DNA of 64,000 bases from the NCBI GenBank assembly GCA_963667315.1, contig OY763325.1, forward strand, positions 2,046,001 to 2,110,000. Direction: 5' to 3'. The notes below the pieces were generated by a model that had not been told where the DNA came from, made no database searches, and worked only from the letters and a program-made list of their open reading frames with translations. Positions within the stretch are counted from its first letter, which is position 1; every line of letters starts with the position of its first letter. This DNA is from DAINPP01 sp963667315. Lineage in GTDB: Bacteria; Thermotogota; Thermotogae; MWEM01. This document shows, piece after piece, positions 8,556-17,998 of the stretch. The position numbers and the translations under genes are program-made.

Positions 8556-9179
8556 ATGGAATTGTCAACGTTCATCTACTTCATCACCTCATCCGTTCTA
8601 CTGACACTGATGCCGGGACCGGATATCATCTTTGTGATCACGGCAAGTATCACACAAGGTAGAAAAAGCGGTATCTTCACATCCCTTGGACTCTGTACGG
8701 GCCTCCTTTTCCACACGACCATAGCCGCACTGGGAATCTCCCTTCTGATTCAGAGCAGTCCGCTTGCCTTTTCCATCCTTAAATATGCCGGTGCCGCTTA
8801 TCTTTTCTATCTCGCCTGGATTTCGTTCAAAGAGAGAAATGAAGCGATTAGTGGCGCAGAGCTTGAAAACATGAACATGAAAAAATATTATATCAGGGGT
8901 ATCTTCATGAACATCCTGAACCCCAAAGTATCCATCTTTTTCCTCGCTTTCCTCCCGCAGTTTGTTCCCGAGGGAGTTAAAAATACCAGCCTGTTCATGA
9001 TCTTTCTCGGTGCGGTATTTATCATTCAGGCGATAACCGTCTTCACAACCGTTTCGGTTATTTCAGGCTTTATCGGTGAAAATCTACTGAAGAGCGAAAA
9101 ATTCCCAAAGATCATGGCATACGTCAAAATTACTGTCTACACCACCCTGGCCTTAAACCTTATCTTTGAGTTTATATAA
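8556..9179 (+). CDS. LysE/RhtB family amino acid exporter
   Basis: 207 residues from the ATG at 8556, chosen because AAGGAGG lies five bases upstream; an in-frame ATG at 8532 has no such site. Six hydrophobic helices and the LysE signature LMPGPDIIFVITASITQGRKSG near residues 18-40, plus NPKVSIFFLAFLPQF in the middle, which are typical of RhtB/LeuE-like exporters of amino acids. Located between an EamA transporter and a GNAT gene. Confidence 0.92.
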   Translation: MELSTFIYFITSSVLLTLMPGPDIIFVITASITQGRKSGIFTSLGLCTGLLFHTTIAALGISLLIQSSPLAFSILKYAGAAYLFYLAWISFKERNEAISGAELENMNMKKYYIRGIFMNILNPKVSIFFLAFLPQFVPEGVKNTSLFMIFLGAVFIIQAITVFTTVSVISGFIGENLLKSEKFPKIMAYVKITVYTTLALNLIFEFI

Positions 9180-9276
9180 TCTAACAACAATCGGTATGAT
9201 AAAATGTACAGAAATCGGTTCTTACAAACAGTCCAAATACAATATATACTCAGATAACAAAAACCGGAGGTGCCTT

Positions 9277-10134
9277 ATGAAATTTAAACCGTTATCCAGC
9301 AGTACAACCGAACAGGTCTGGGAAGCTTTCAACGATGCCTTCTCAGATTATGAAGTGCCCATACAGATGCCGCTTGAAAAGTTCATTTCAGTGGGAAAAC
9401 GAAGGGGAGCAGATTTCAGTATTTCCCTTGGGGGTTATGACAATTCACGACTTGCCGGATTCGTCGTCAACGCAAGGGGTGACTGGCAGAACAAGAACAC
9501 CATATACGACTGCTTTACCGGTGTAATCAAGGATTTTCAGAGAAAAGGAGTTGCGACACAGATGCTGGAAGAAAGTTTTACAAATTCAAAAGCGCTGGGA
9601 TTTGAAAAATATCTGCTGGAAGTCATACAGACGAACACGAAGGCATATGAACTCTATCTCTCCAAAGGATTTAAAGTTGTCAGAAATTTCGATGTCTATC
9701 GCTGTGAATTAAATAATTTAAAAATTCCCGAGAACAAAACGGAAGCTTATGAAGTAAAAAAGATAGAAAAGGCCGATTGGGAAACTTTCAGAACATTCTG
9801 GGATATCTACCCTTCCTGGCAGAACAGTATCGAATCCATCCAAAGGGCAAGTGATGATTTTGAAATATTTGCAGCTTATGATGATAAGGAATGTATCGGA
9901 TATCTGGTACTTGAAAGTTCAACCGGAGATATCCCACAGATAGCCGTACACAAGATACACCGCAGACAGGGTATCGCCTCATTACTTATCGGAAAGGCAG
10001 CCGAAAACAGAAAAGAGAGCTATCGGTTGTCATTCCTGAATATCGATTCGTCGTATCAGCCGTATGGTGATTTTTTGAAACAGCTTGGTGCTACACTCGT
10101 CGTCAAACAGTATGAAATGATCAAATCATTATAA
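9277..10134 (+). CDS. tandem GNAT-domain N-acetyltransferase
   Basis: 285 residues from the ATG at 9277, which has CGGAGGT six bases upstream; a longer frame from 9166 lacks a ribosome binding site. Two GNAT units: the first (about 1-150) has the acetyl-CoA loop KDFQRKGVATQMLEES and the ALGFEKYLLEVIQTN / YELYLSKGF strands; the second (about 160-285) has IHRRQGIASLLIGKA. Acetyl acceptor unknown. The next gene, an EamA transporter, begins 22 bases downstream, suggesting co-transcription. Confidence 0.88.
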   Translation: MKFKPLSSSTTEQVWEAFNDAFSDYEVPIQMPLEKFISVGKRRGADFSISLGGYDNSRLAGFVVNARGDWQNKNTIYDCFTGVIKDFQRKGVATQMLEESFTNSKALGFEKYLLEVIQTNTKAYELYLSKGFKVVRNFDVYRCELNNLKIPENKTEAYEVKKIEKADWETFRTFWDIYPSWQNSIESIQRASDDFEIFAAYDDKECIGYLVLESSTGDIPQIAVHKIHRRQGIASLLIGKAAENRKESYRLSFLNIDSSYQPYGDFLKQLGATLVVKQYEMIKSL

Positions 10135-10155
10135 ATAGAAAAAGAAGATAAGAAC

Positions 10156-11064
10156 ATGAATAAAAGAGCATATATTTACATGATCATCACCACGTTAATC
10201 TGGGGAGGGTCTTATGTTGTCGGAAAGGCAACCGTCAATGAATTTCCGCCCATCACATTGACTTTTTTCAGATTTTTAATCTCAGCCATCATCATCCTGC
10301 CCATCATGATAAAGTCAGAAGGCAAACGGGCAAATCTTTCTCTGAAAGATCTCCCACTTATGTTGCTGATTGCCTTCTCCGGCGGTTTCGGGTACAGTCT
10401 TATGTATTTTCTCTCTCTCGTACACACGACCGCCATCAAATCGGCGATGATTGTTGCCATCAACCCGCTGACAACCCTGCTGCTGTCCGCTGTCATCCTG
10501 AAAGAGCAGCTCAGTTTTATCAAAGTGGGCTCCATCCTGCTGGCGTTGTTGGGTGTCATGATAACGATCACCGACGGTTTTCAGGTATTCAGTTCAGGAT
10601 TCACTCTGAATCCCGGTGATCTCATCATGTTGTCCGCTGTTTGTCTGTATTCCTTTTATTCCGTCATCAGTCACAAGATCATGAAGAAATATTCGCCGGT
10701 CATCCTCACAGGATACAGTTTTATCATCTCGATGTTCTGCATGATCCCTCTCGTCTGGAATGAAAAACCATTTGAGCTGTGGATGAATGCATCAACGAAA
10801 GGGAAACTCTCGGTTATCTATCTTGGAGCCTTTGCATCCGCTATTGCCTATCTGTTACATCAGATTTCTATCAAACAGCTTGGTGCCAGTAAATCGATGA
10901 GTTTTTACAGTCTCGTTCCCATATTCACCGCCATATTCTCAATCATATTCCTGAATGAAAACCTCTCATTGAGTCTGATCACAGGTGGAGCCGCTATTCT
11001 GAGTGGCATATGGCTGAATTATAACGAAAAAGGGAGGAAAAATGCTCTTAATACCACTGAATAA
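10156..11064 (+). CDS. EamA/DMT superfamily transporter
   Basis: 302 residues with ten predicted membrane helices in two EamA repeats, beginning TTLIWGGSYVVGKATV. It overlaps the MocR regulator that follows by 23 bases, so the two are translationally linked. In many bacteria a MocR protein controls an adjacent transporter, so this transporter may carry a pyridoxine-type vitamer or amino acid; that is inference from context. Confidence 0.9.
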   Translation: MNKRAYIYMIITTLIWGGSYVVGKATVNEFPPITLTFFRFLISAIIILPIMIKSEGKRANLSLKDLPLMLLIAFSGGFGYSLMYFLSLVHTTAIKSAMIVAINPLTTLLLSAVILKEQLSFIKVGSILLALLGVMITITDGFQVFSSGFTLNPGDLIMLSAVCLYSFYSVISHKIMKKYSPVILTGYSFIISMFCMIPLVWNEKPFELWMNASTKGKLSVIYLGAFASAIAYLLHQISIKQLGASKSMSFYSLVPIFTAIFSIIFLNENLSLSLITGGAAILSGIWLNYNEKGRKNALNTTE

Positions 11065-12544
11065 AGCGTTAAAAGAACCACTTTACAAACAGATCGTCCA
11101 TAAGATCTCTCATATGATAGCGTCGGGTAAGCTGAAAGAGGATGACGTGCTCCCACCCACACGACAGCTGGCAAACACACTTCAAGTCAGCCGGCAGACT
11201 GTCGTACAGGCGTATGAAGAACTCTGGGCACTTGGCTATCTGAAAAGCAGCAGCGGTTCTTATACGAAAGTCAGAAATAGACCTTCAACCGCTCAAAAAG
11301 AAAACAGAGCCAAACCAAAAATAGATTTCCCAAACCTGGTTGGATTGGAAAAATCAAGTCAGCTTGACGAAATGTCGAATCGGTATGAAAGGCTTGAACA
11401 GAATGAAAGACAAGTGATAGATATGAGTGTGATGAATCTCGACAGCAGCCTCTTTCCGTTGAGGGCGTTTCAGAAAAGCATGAACAAAGTATTCAGAGAA
11501 TACCCGGAGTCAACCCTCAATTACGGGCAGACGGCCGGTTACGGAAAGCTCAGGGAATGGATTTCAAACAGGATGCTTCAACATTCGATAGATGTTTACC
11601 CGGATGAAATACTCCTGACAAACGGCATCTCACATGGGTTCGAATTGATTCTGAAACTCTTCACCTCTCCGGGGGATACAGTTATAACCGAATCTCCGGG
11701 ATATCGTATCGCCATCAACCTCATGAAGATGCATCAGCTCAACATCGTAGAAATCCCTTTAAAAGCAGAAGGACCTGATCTCACCGTCTTTGAAAGGGAA
11801 CTCAAAAGATGCAGAAAGGACGGGATCAGACCTAAACTCTTTTATACCGTCCCAACGTTTCAGAATCCAACAGGTATCATCACCTCACAGGAACACCGTG
11901 AAAGGCTTCTATCCTTATGTACAGCATACAATATCCCCATCATGGAAGACAGTTTCGAAGAAGAAATCACCTATTTTGACAAGAAAATCCTCCCCATTAA
12001 ATCCATGGATAAGGAACAGATTGTCTTCTATCTCGGAACCTTTTCAAAAGTCCTCTTCCCCGGAATCAGAGTGGGATGGATCGCCGGTGAAAAAAACTGT
12101 ATCCGTCAATTAAACATCATCAAAAAGATGAGCTATATGTCCGATAACACCCTGACACACGCGGCACTTTACGAATTCTGTAACAGCGGAAATTATGAAA
12201 CCTTCCTGAAAAAAGTCAACCGCTATTATGGTCAAAAGATGGAAAAAGCCATTTCATTGATGCGACAAAATCTTAATATGGATGAATGTTACTGGAATAC
12301 CCCCGAAGGGGGATATCTTTTCTGGATAAAAATCAAAAGACCTTCTGAAAAAGAAAGGGTGTTGCTCTCACTCTGTGAAAAAAACGGTGTAAAAGTTTCC
12401 GGAGGAAGTGAATTTTTCCTATCCAAACCGGATGCTGTTTATTTCAGAATCTGCATCTCCTCTTTGAGTGATGCAGAAATTGAAGAAGGGATTCACCTCC
12501 TCGGTAAATCCACACGAGAATTTTTTAATACAAGATGGGATTGA
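11042..12544 (+). CDS. MocR-type GntR regulator fused to a PLP aminotransferase domain
   Basis: 500 residues. Residues 10-78 are a GntR winged helix (LYKQIVHKISHMIASGKL ... LPPTRQLANTLQVSRQTV); after a linker, residues about 120-490 are a fold-type I aminotransferase with the PLP-binding lysine in GTFSKVLFPGIRVGWIAG and the phosphate-binding arginine in the same stretch, and the substrate arginine near FRICISS. This is the PdxR/GabR/TauR class, in which PLP or a PLP-amino acid adduct controls DNA binding. The start is within the end of the upstream EamA gene, with GGGAGG before the ATG. It ends eight bases from the convergent peptidase gene. Confidence 0.93.
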   Translation: MLLIPLNKALKEPLYKQIVHKISHMIASGKLKEDDVLPPTRQLANTLQVSRQTVVQAYEELWALGYLKSSSGSYTKVRNRPSTAQKENRAKPKIDFPNLVGLEKSSQLDEMSNRYERLEQNERQVIDMSVMNLDSSLFPLRAFQKSMNKVFREYPESTLNYGQTAGYGKLREWISNRMLQHSIDVYPDEILLTNGISHGFELILKLFTSPGDTVITESPGYRIAINLMKMHQLNIVEIPLKAEGPDLTVFERELKRCRKDGIRPKLFYTVPTFQNPTGIITSQEHRERLLSLCTAYNIPIMEDSFEEEITYFDKKILPIKSMDKEQIVFYLGTFSKVLFPGIRVGWIAGEKNCIRQLNIIKKMSYMSDNTLTHAALYEFCNSGNYETFLKKVNRYYGQKMEKAISLMRQNLNMDECYWNTPEGGYLFWIKIKRPSEKERVLLSLCEKNGVKVSGGSEFFLSKPDAVYFRICISSLSDAEIEEGIHLLGKSTREFFNTRWD

Positions 12545-12552
12545 TACCCCTG

Positions 12553-13857
12553 CTATTTTATTTGTTCACCATAAATATCCAATAACAGTTGGGTCAGGTA
12601 TTCCGTGGAATCTATGATTTCCTGCTTGTTGACAAATTCGTTTGCAGAGTGGATATTACCGCCTCCGGGGCCAAATACCAGTGTGGGAATCTTGGTCCTC
12701 ACACCAAACAGGTTAAAATCACCGATACTTGTTGAGATAAATCGGCATTTGTTGCTCTTTACTCCGGGATTATTGTTTTCAATCAGAGCAAATAATTTAT
12801 CGAAATAGGGGTTATTTTTCGAAAGATAGGGTCTGTATTGAACCTCCTCGGTCGGTGAATATTGCCGTTCAATCCTTACTTTTGTTTTCAAACGCAGCGA
12901 TTTGATGATGCTGCGAATCTCCTTTTCAACTGCCGATGGTTTTTCGTTGATACCAAGCTGACGGTTGATTGTCACCTTACAATAGCCGGGAACGGTAAAT
13001 GATTCATCGCCTCCTTCAATGTTCAAGACAACATAGTCACCACGACCTGTTTTAATATCTGAGAACCGGTTAAAACTAATCAGTTCAGAAATAACTCTTG
13101 AAGCATCCTGCAAAGCATTGATCCCGCGTTTGGGATGTGAAGCATGGGATTCTACACCGAAAAATTGCAGTTCAAATTTTTCCCTTCCTTCAGCACCAAC
13201 AACGACAACCGGGAATTTGGGGTTTTTAACGATTTTTTCATGCGTTAAGCAGTAATTATCCTTCGTCAATTCAGGAGATGGTTCTGTGACGATGATTAAG
13301 TCGTAATCCTTAAACCCATACTGTTTTAACAACTCATCCGTACCGATAGAATGGGGGGATTCTTCCCCATAAACGAGCGACAAAAAAAGTTCGCCATTTA
13401 ACGATTTACAACGACTGGCGATCGCTTCAAACACTTGTATGGCTACCGCACAGCCGGCTTTCATATCCGCAGCGCCCAACCCGTAAATTTTCCCATCGTC
13501 TTCATAAGCCCCATATTTATCGTATATCCATTTTCCTTTGCTCCCCACGGTATCCAGATGGCCATTGAGTAATATCTTGGGTCCGTTACCGTTCCCGAAT
13601 TTTGCCACCACATTAAAAAAACCTTCTCGATTTTCAATGGAATAAGTTTCACTATCCCCTTTTTCCGGATTGTATCCCTTTTGTTCCAGATAATCATAGG
13701 CATATTGATAGACTTTTTCATCATCCCAAATCGAACTGGGATATTTGATCAATTCTTTTGTAATTGCCAGAACATTTTGTTCTTCAGCCTTCGTCAAAAT
13801 CCGCTTCACGATATCACTCCTCATAAAAGATGGTATCCCTTCAACATTTGTCAGCAT
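12553..13857 (-). CDS. M20 family metallopeptidase / deacylase (ArgE-DapE-ACY1 type)
   Basis: 434 residues from ATG at 13857. Di-zinc peptidase fold with the metal ligands visible: GHLDTV (His100, Asp102), GAADMK (Asp131, bridging), GEES (catalytic Glu165 and ligand Glu166), and a final GNIHSANEF histidine near the C-terminus. The lid domain lies between about residues 215 and 330. Substrate likely an N-acyl amino acid or dipeptide. A GTG at 13809 has a better ribosome binding site (GAGGAG at seven bases) and would remove 16 residues that the family does not need, so the true start may be there. TATAAT at 13890-13885 precedes the ATG. Confidence 0.9.
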   Translation of the reverse strand: MLTNVEGIPSFMRSDIVKRILTKAEEQNVLAITKELIKYPSSIWDDEKVYQYAYDYLEQKGYNPEKGDSETYSIENREGFFNVVAKFGNGNGPKILLNGHLDTVGSKGKWIYDKYGAYEDDGKIYGLGAADMKAGCAVAIQVFEAIASRCKSLNGELFLSLVYGEESPHSIGTDELLKQYGFKDYDLIIVTEPSPELTKDNYCLTHEKIVKNPKFPVVVVGAEGREKFELQFFGVESHASHPKRGINALQDASRVISELISFNRFSDIKTGRGDYVVLNIEGGDESFTVPGYCKVTINRQLGINEKPSAVEKEIRSIIKSLRLKTKVRIERQYSPTEEVQYRPYLSKNNPYFDKLFALIENNNPGVKSNKCRFISTSIGDFNLFGVRTKIPTLVFGPGGGNIHSANEFVNKQEIIDSTEYLTQLLLDIYGEQIK

Positions 13858-13969
13858 AAAAACTATCCCTGAATTCTCAAATTTATTATAACACCCTTCA
13901 GAAATGCATCACTAATTCAACATGAACGAATGATAGAGTTCACATTGCTCTTCCCCATTGTGAAGTAAC

Positions 13970-14395
13970 TTACATATTTTTCGCATAATAACTCGAAAGA
14001 AAAATGACCAGTACAAACTTAATCACAAGAACAAGTGCGGCAATTGCTATGATGACTTTATCTACTCCCATGAAACCAAGTACGAGGATGAAACCCATAA
14101 AGACGTAATCAATGATTTTTCCGGCCATGTAACCCGTTCTTTCTCTAATCCTTATATTTCTCTCATCAATCTGTTCAATCGCCTTCTGTCTTTGAAGCTT
14201 TTTCATCTTCGATTCGGGAATAACCAGTGACTGGATAAACCAACCCAGACCAAGAGCTGTACCGGCAGAGCCTATCCCTATAAAAAGGCCTGAGAGCATT
14301 TTTGTTTCTTCTGAATTCAAAATAAAGCCACCGATGATGATGAAAGTAATTCCAAGTATTGTCTGTAATAAGTATAACCCCTTTTTATTTTTCAT
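13970..14395 (-). CDS. small multi-pass membrane protein paired with XRE regulator
   Basis: 141 residues with four hydrophobic segments: about 10-28, 35-55, 90-108 and 113-133. Between the second and third is a charged loop with ERNIRIRERTG. The ATG overlaps the stop of the XRE gene by one base (TAATG), so the pair is translationally coupled. Such pairs of a small XRE repressor and a DUF2178-like membrane protein are common in Firmicutes; the function is not known. A diverged second copy lies at 20959-21327. Confidence 0.82.
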   Translation of the reverse strand: MKNKKGLYLLQTILGITFIIIGGFILNSEETKMLSGLFIGIGSAGTALGLGWFIQSLVIPESKMKKLQRQKAIEQIDERNIRIRERTGYMAGKIIDYVFMGFILVLGFMGVDKVIIAIAALVLVIKFVLVIFLSSYYAKNM

Positions 14396-14595
14396 TATTC
14401 TTCCCCCTCATAGATAAAGATTTCTTCGATTGTCAATTCAAAATATCTCGCAATTTTAAACGCCAGAAGAATCGATGGATTGTATCTGCCTTTTTCCAGT
14501 GAACTGATCGTCTGTCGTGATACTTCCAGGACATCAGCCAATTCCACTTGTGTAATTCCTCTTCGCTTTCTGATCTCTTCAAGATAATTTTTCAA
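14395..14595 (-). CDS. XRE family (Cro/CI-like) transcriptional regulator
   Basis: 66 residues, essentially one HTH_3 domain: IRKRRGITQVELADVLEVSR then QTISSLEKGRYNPSILLAFKIARYF, ending in an acidic tail. TTG start supported by AAAGGAG seven bases upstream. Two AAAGTnnACTT operator-like sites flank its promoter, so it probably represses itself and the coupled membrane protein gene. A truncated copy of this gene is at 21329-21424. Confidence 0.9.
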   Translation of the reverse strand: MKNYLEEIRKRRGITQVELADVLEVSRQTISSLEKGRYNPSILLAFKIARYFELTIEEIFIYEGEE

Positions 14596-14623
14596 CGTTT
14601 GACTCCTTTCAACGCTTATATGT

Positions 14624-14681
14624 AAAGTATACTTTCCATCTATAATTTATCACAAAAAGACTATGATGTCAAGTAAACTTT
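14624..14681 (-). promoter_or_regulatory. promoter of XRE/membrane pair with two operators
   Basis: A perfect palindrome AAAGTATACTTT (14624-14635) and an imperfect one CAAGTAAACTTT (14670-14681) sit about 46 bases apart. The second overlaps a minus-strand TTGACA -35 (14672-14667), followed after 17 bases by TAAATT; the first is just downstream of the start of transcription. This is a typical autorepressor layout. Confidence 0.6.
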
Positions 14682-14703
14682 CCATTACTGTAGAAGGATT
14701 AAA

Positions 14704-14730
14704 TAAAAAAGAGAGCCGATTAAGCTCTCC
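14704..14730 (-). terminator. terminator of the AAA-ATPase/nuclease gene
   Basis: On the minus strand GAGAGC, seven-base loop, GCTCTC, then T6. It lies about 55 bases after the stop of the gene at 14784. An almost identical element occurs at 21486-21511, at the matching end of the duplicated segment. Confidence 0.75.
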
Positions 14731-14783
14731 TGATGTATTCATCTCTTTTCGTTCAAAACTACAGGGGTGGTCTATCCCTGTCG

Positions 14784-16523
14784 TTATTGACTCTCATCAA
14801 CGATCTCAACTCCATCTTTGGAACCAAGAATAATATATTTATACAGCTGCGTTCCCTCTGCAAGTCTCAGGAACTTCTCATCTGTTTCATACCGTTTGAT
14901 CTGTTCCCGCGCCTCTTTCAGTTTGTCTTCCCGGTCATCCGATTTCTTCAGGAATTTCAACTCCCATATCTGTGAGTTTTTCACTCCGTATCGCGTGTCG
15001 GGGTAGAGCACGATATCCGAATAACCCCCGTTGAGTTCCAATTCAGAATACGGGATATACGTCATGTTGACACTCAAAAAAGACAGGAAGATCATTTTCA
15101 AATGTTTTTCATCCATTTGAATTAAATCCCGGTTGGACATGTATTTCAGGACTTTATCGTAGGTGTAATGAACAAAATCATCCGGGTTGCCTTCCGTCGC
15201 CAGTTTGATCAACCCTTTTCCAATCGTTTCGATGTTCAGCGTATCGTTCAAGGCCATTCGAATCTTCTGATAGAAATATTCCCAGTACAACTCTTTGATT
15301 ACGAGATTCGGCACCTTTAATCTCACCATCGCGAGAACGGGTTCTTTAATCGTCAACAGTCCCATGTAATACATGAGGGAGATGATCTCATCCTTTCCCG
15401 TAATGGCTTCCAGGGGGAACATCTGCTTCAATTTCGTCAACACTTCCTCTTTTTCACTGATCTCTTCAAACCAGGTGATGTCTCCGGTTGTTCCACTCTT
15501 TCTGTTTATCTTAAGTAATCGTTGAAGTTTTCCATATCCCGTTTTGACATTTGTATCAACAATTTCTTCGGGATAGGTTCCGTACTGGAAAGAATCCATG
15601 AAATGCAACACCATATCCGGGTTGTACACACGCTCTTTTCCTCTTATACTGAACAGATAACCGTTGTAAAAGCTTTTCATATCCTTCAACGCCTGTTCTT
15701 TTTTCTCAGGGGTGTTCTCCGGTTCATCCTGAATAAACCCCCAGTAATAATCCATCATGGCTTCCACTTCATCCTGTGTAAAGCCGAGGGATGTGCTGAA
15801 CGTTTCATCCAGTGTGATATTCTTGGCGATGTTGAATCCCGATGTCATATCATCCAGCATGATCGGACTGACTCCCGTCATGAAGATACGGCTGATGGCA
15901 CCCTCTCCGGCTCCCGATTTGAGTGCTTCGTAAAACGTTCTCACAAATCCCGTCTTACTGAGGATTTCATAATACAAATCGTCTTTGTTGGCTCCGATTA
16001 AATCGTTGGCAAAGTTGTCATGCTCGTCGATTAAAATGATTGTTTGCTTTTGACTCTGCTGAAGCACGGTCACAATCGCGTTGATAATCTGTGCCGGGTC
16101 CGTTTTTCTTTTCATATCCTCATAAATATTATTTTCAAAGTAGTTTTCATATTTATCTAAGAAGAACAACGCCTTCTCTTTTACTCTATCCGTAAAAGAC
16201 TCAAAAAGCTTCTCCTTCCCAAAATCAGTCTCAATCCCTGTGAAGTCAAGCCGCAGAACGAGATATGTATTGCGCTCTGCCGTCGGATACTCATGAATGT
16301 ACAACCCTTTGAACAACTCATCGAACTGTTCCCGTTTTTCTATATCATAATAATCCTCAAGCATGGAAACCAAGAGTGATTTCCCAAACCGTCTCGGGCG
16401 GATGAAAAAAGGATATTGATGCCGTTCAAGCTTTTCAATGATGCTTGTTTTATCGATGTAGTACATATTCTCTTTTCGAATCGTTTCAAAATCCCCTACC
16501 CCATAGGGCACTCGCTTCTTCAT
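14784..16523 (-). CDS. AAA-ATPase-like protein with C-terminal PD-(D/E)XK nuclease domain
   Basis: 579 residues from ATG at 16523 (AGGAAGTG eight bases upstream); a longer frame to 16601 has no ribosome binding site. N-terminal family signature VPYGVGDFETIRKENMYYID, then an atypical P-loop RPRRFGKS at residues 42-49 and Walker B TIILIDEHDN at 161-170: this is the AAA-ATPase_like (DUF1703-associated) family. The C-terminus has a PD-(D/E)XK nuclease core: GGYSD with Asp503, and WELKF with Glu521 and Lys523. The family is abundant in Clostridia, spirochaetes and Bacteroidetes, has many paralogues per genome and is of unproven function; a mobile-element or defence role is suspected. Terminator at 14704-14730. 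Confidence 0.9.
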   Translation of the reverse strand: MKKRVPYGVGDFETIRKENMYYIDKTSIIEKLERHQYPFFIRPRRFGKSLLVSMLEDYYDIEKREQFDELFKGLYIHEYPTAERNTYLVLRLDFTGIETDFGKEKLFESFTDRVKEKALFFLDKYENYFENNIYEDMKRKTDPAQIINAIVTVLQQSQKQTIILIDEHDNFANDLIGANKDDLYYEILSKTGFVRTFYEALKSGAGEGAISRIFMTGVSPIMLDDMTSGFNIAKNITLDETFSTSLGFTQDEVEAMMDYYWGFIQDEPENTPEKKEQALKDMKSFYNGYLFSIRGKERVYNPDMVLHFMDSFQYGTYPEEIVDTNVKTGYGKLQRLLKINRKSGTTGDITWFEEISEKEEVLTKLKQMFPLEAITGKDEIISLMYYMGLLTIKEPVLAMVRLKVPNLVIKELYWEYFYQKIRMALNDTLNIETIGKGLIKLATEGNPDDFVHYTYDKVLKYMSNRDLIQMDEKHLKMIFLSFLSVNMTYIPYSELELNGGYSDIVLYPDTRYGVKNSQIWELKFLKKSDDREDKLKEAREQIKRYETDEKFLRLAEGTQLYKYIILGSKDGVEIVDESQ

Positions 16524-16597
16524 TTCATCACTTCCTACATTCCAACTTTTTTGAAATACCGAAATCATCCCTGTTAGCCCCTTTATTATAGCATCAT

Positions 16598-16852
16598 TCA
16601 CATCTCAAAAACAGCTTCCGTCTCTTCAGAAACAGCCTTTCCCATCGCCCGTTCGATCAAACGACTCAACTGATAAACCTTCCGCTTGTATTCAACAAAC
16701 TTTCTCGTGATGCAGTTGGGTTCCGTGAGTTTCAGGTACAAGGTGCCCGTCCTGATGGCGACAGTTGCCGCGTCTTCTGATTAGACCTTGATGAATTCCA
16801 GTGATTCCGTATAAAAAAGTTCACCGAGGACGTCTGACATACGATAGTTCAT
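16598..16852 (-). pseudogene. small gene interrupted by an in-frame TAA
   Basis: From an ATG at 16852-16850 with a very strong ribosome binding site (AGGAGGTG), the frame reads 23 codons (starting MNYRMSDVLGELFY), meets TAA at 16783-16781, and then stays open for 60 more codons to a TGA at 16600-16598. The part after the stop has normal coding character (for example TRKFVEYKRKVYQLSRLIER, a basic amphipathic helix). No frame change is needed to join the two parts, so a single base change explains it. Unknown family. It is in line between the AAA/nuclease gene and McrC on the same strand. Confidence 0.65.
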
Positions 16853-16939
16853 CTTTTCCGACACCTCCTATACAAAAATTTTAATCATTTTTTGTTCGTT
16901 ATTTTGATTAAGAAAAAACACTTTGAAAGATGTTGACGG

Positions 16940-17998
16940 TTAATCCAGCAGATTGGCGATATTCTCCAACTGTTTCCTGATCGAACGCTCCCCTTTATCA
17001 AATTCACGATTTAAATCTATGGTCTTAACCCAAAACCGATGACCGTTCAAGTGGAATAGCTCATCTGGTGTTATATCCTCGTCTGTCTTTGCATACAGCA
17101 GCATTCCATCCACTCTGTCATCGGTATGAGCCGATTCGTTGACCACATAGGCAAAGATCTGATAAAGATTGTTTGAATGGACTGTTCTTTTTTCATAGTA
17201 CTGTGACAGACTCCTGGAGTAATATTTCGTGTCGATGATCAAACGGTGGTTGCCCTTTTGCAAATAGACATCCGTCAACATTCCCGGAAGTGTTGATGAA
17301 TCACATTCGCCCGTGATATCCCATTTAATCGATTGAGGTTTGGCAGTGAGACCCTTTCTTTCAATCTTGAAATAATTCAAGATGAATTTTTCAAAAAGAT
17401 GATGAAATTGTTGATCGATCAGAAAAGACGGAAGGATCAACTCCCCTTTCTCCTCACTTAAAAGCAGATTATCCGCAACCAGCCGACAGATATTGATCAG
17501 CATCTGATATTCCCTCTCACGTCTGCCAAATGTCAGACGATTCCATTTCACATTCCTCAAATTTAAAAGATCCACATTGTGAAAAAAGGTCAGATTATTC
17601 CTGAGTTTTCGTCTTGTCTCTTTTTTAACCCGCCCACTTTTCATCAACAACTCAGCCGTATTCTTCAATATCCGGTTCAACAGGATGTTTTCTTCATACT
17701 CATCAAACTCACACGCCAGACGATTTGATTTTCTCAGCTTCAATCCGATGCTGTTTTCAAGCACTATTCGCCCTCTAACAGTGGAAAGCGGGGCTTCATG
17801 TGAAACATAATCTCGAATCAATCCACGTCTTAATTGTTTATTAATCCCCTGACACAGGATAACGGCGATAAGATCCCAGATGTTGTCAAAGTCTTCCGCA
17901 GCCACCTTGTCGACGGCTCTTTGATTTAACGATTCAAACGCATAACACAGCATATAATAGATATTTCTGATCAAGATATGCGGATTTCGATTATCCAT
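16940..17998 (-). CDS. mcrC: McrC-type nuclease subunit of a type IV restriction system
   Basis: 352 residues, normal for McrC. It supplies the endonuclease of the McrBC complex, which cuts DNA with modified cytosines. N-terminal helical part begins IRNIYYMLCYAFE, followed by the conserved RGRI(V)LENSIGLKLR. The C-terminal PD-(D/E)XK core is visible as LPGMLTDVYLQ and LIIDTKYY (Asp and Asp-x-Lys). Its ATG (17998-17996) directly abuts the McrB stop codon with zero spacing, so translation is coupled and the complex stoichiometry is probably set by this. No downstream partner except the broken small gene. Confidence 0.93.
   Translation of the reverse strand: MDNRNPHILIRNIYYMLCYAFESLNQRAVDKVAAEDFDNIWDLIAVILCQGINKQLRRGLIRDYVSHEAPLSTVRGRIVLENSIGLKLRKSNRLACEFDEYEENILLNRILKNTAELLMKSGRVKKETRRKLRNNLTFFHNVDLLNLRNVKWNRLTFGRREREYQMLINICRLVADNLLLSEEKGELILPSFLIDQQFHHLFEKFILNYFKIERKGLTAKPQSIKWDITGECDSSTLPGMLTDVYLQKGNHRLIIDTKYYSRSLSQYYEKRTVHSNNLYQIFAYVVNESAHTDDRVDGMLLYAKTDEDITPDELFHLNGHRFWVKTIDLNREFDKGERSIRKQLENIANLLD

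Larger units (their letters stand above)
13970..14757. repeat. long direct repeat, copy A (intact XRE/membrane module plus terminator)
   Basis: The sequence from the membrane protein gene through the XRE gene, its operator and the GAGAGC terminator is repeated in diverged form at 20959-21537 in the same orientation. Copy A is complete. The two copies bracket the AAA/nuclease and McrBC genes. Confidence 0.8.

Noticed and set aside
16781..16783. TAA in the small gene read as a recoded codon
   Set aside because: Recoding for selenocysteine uses TGA and pyrrolysine uses TAG; no recoding structure is visible, so a nonsense mutation is simpler.
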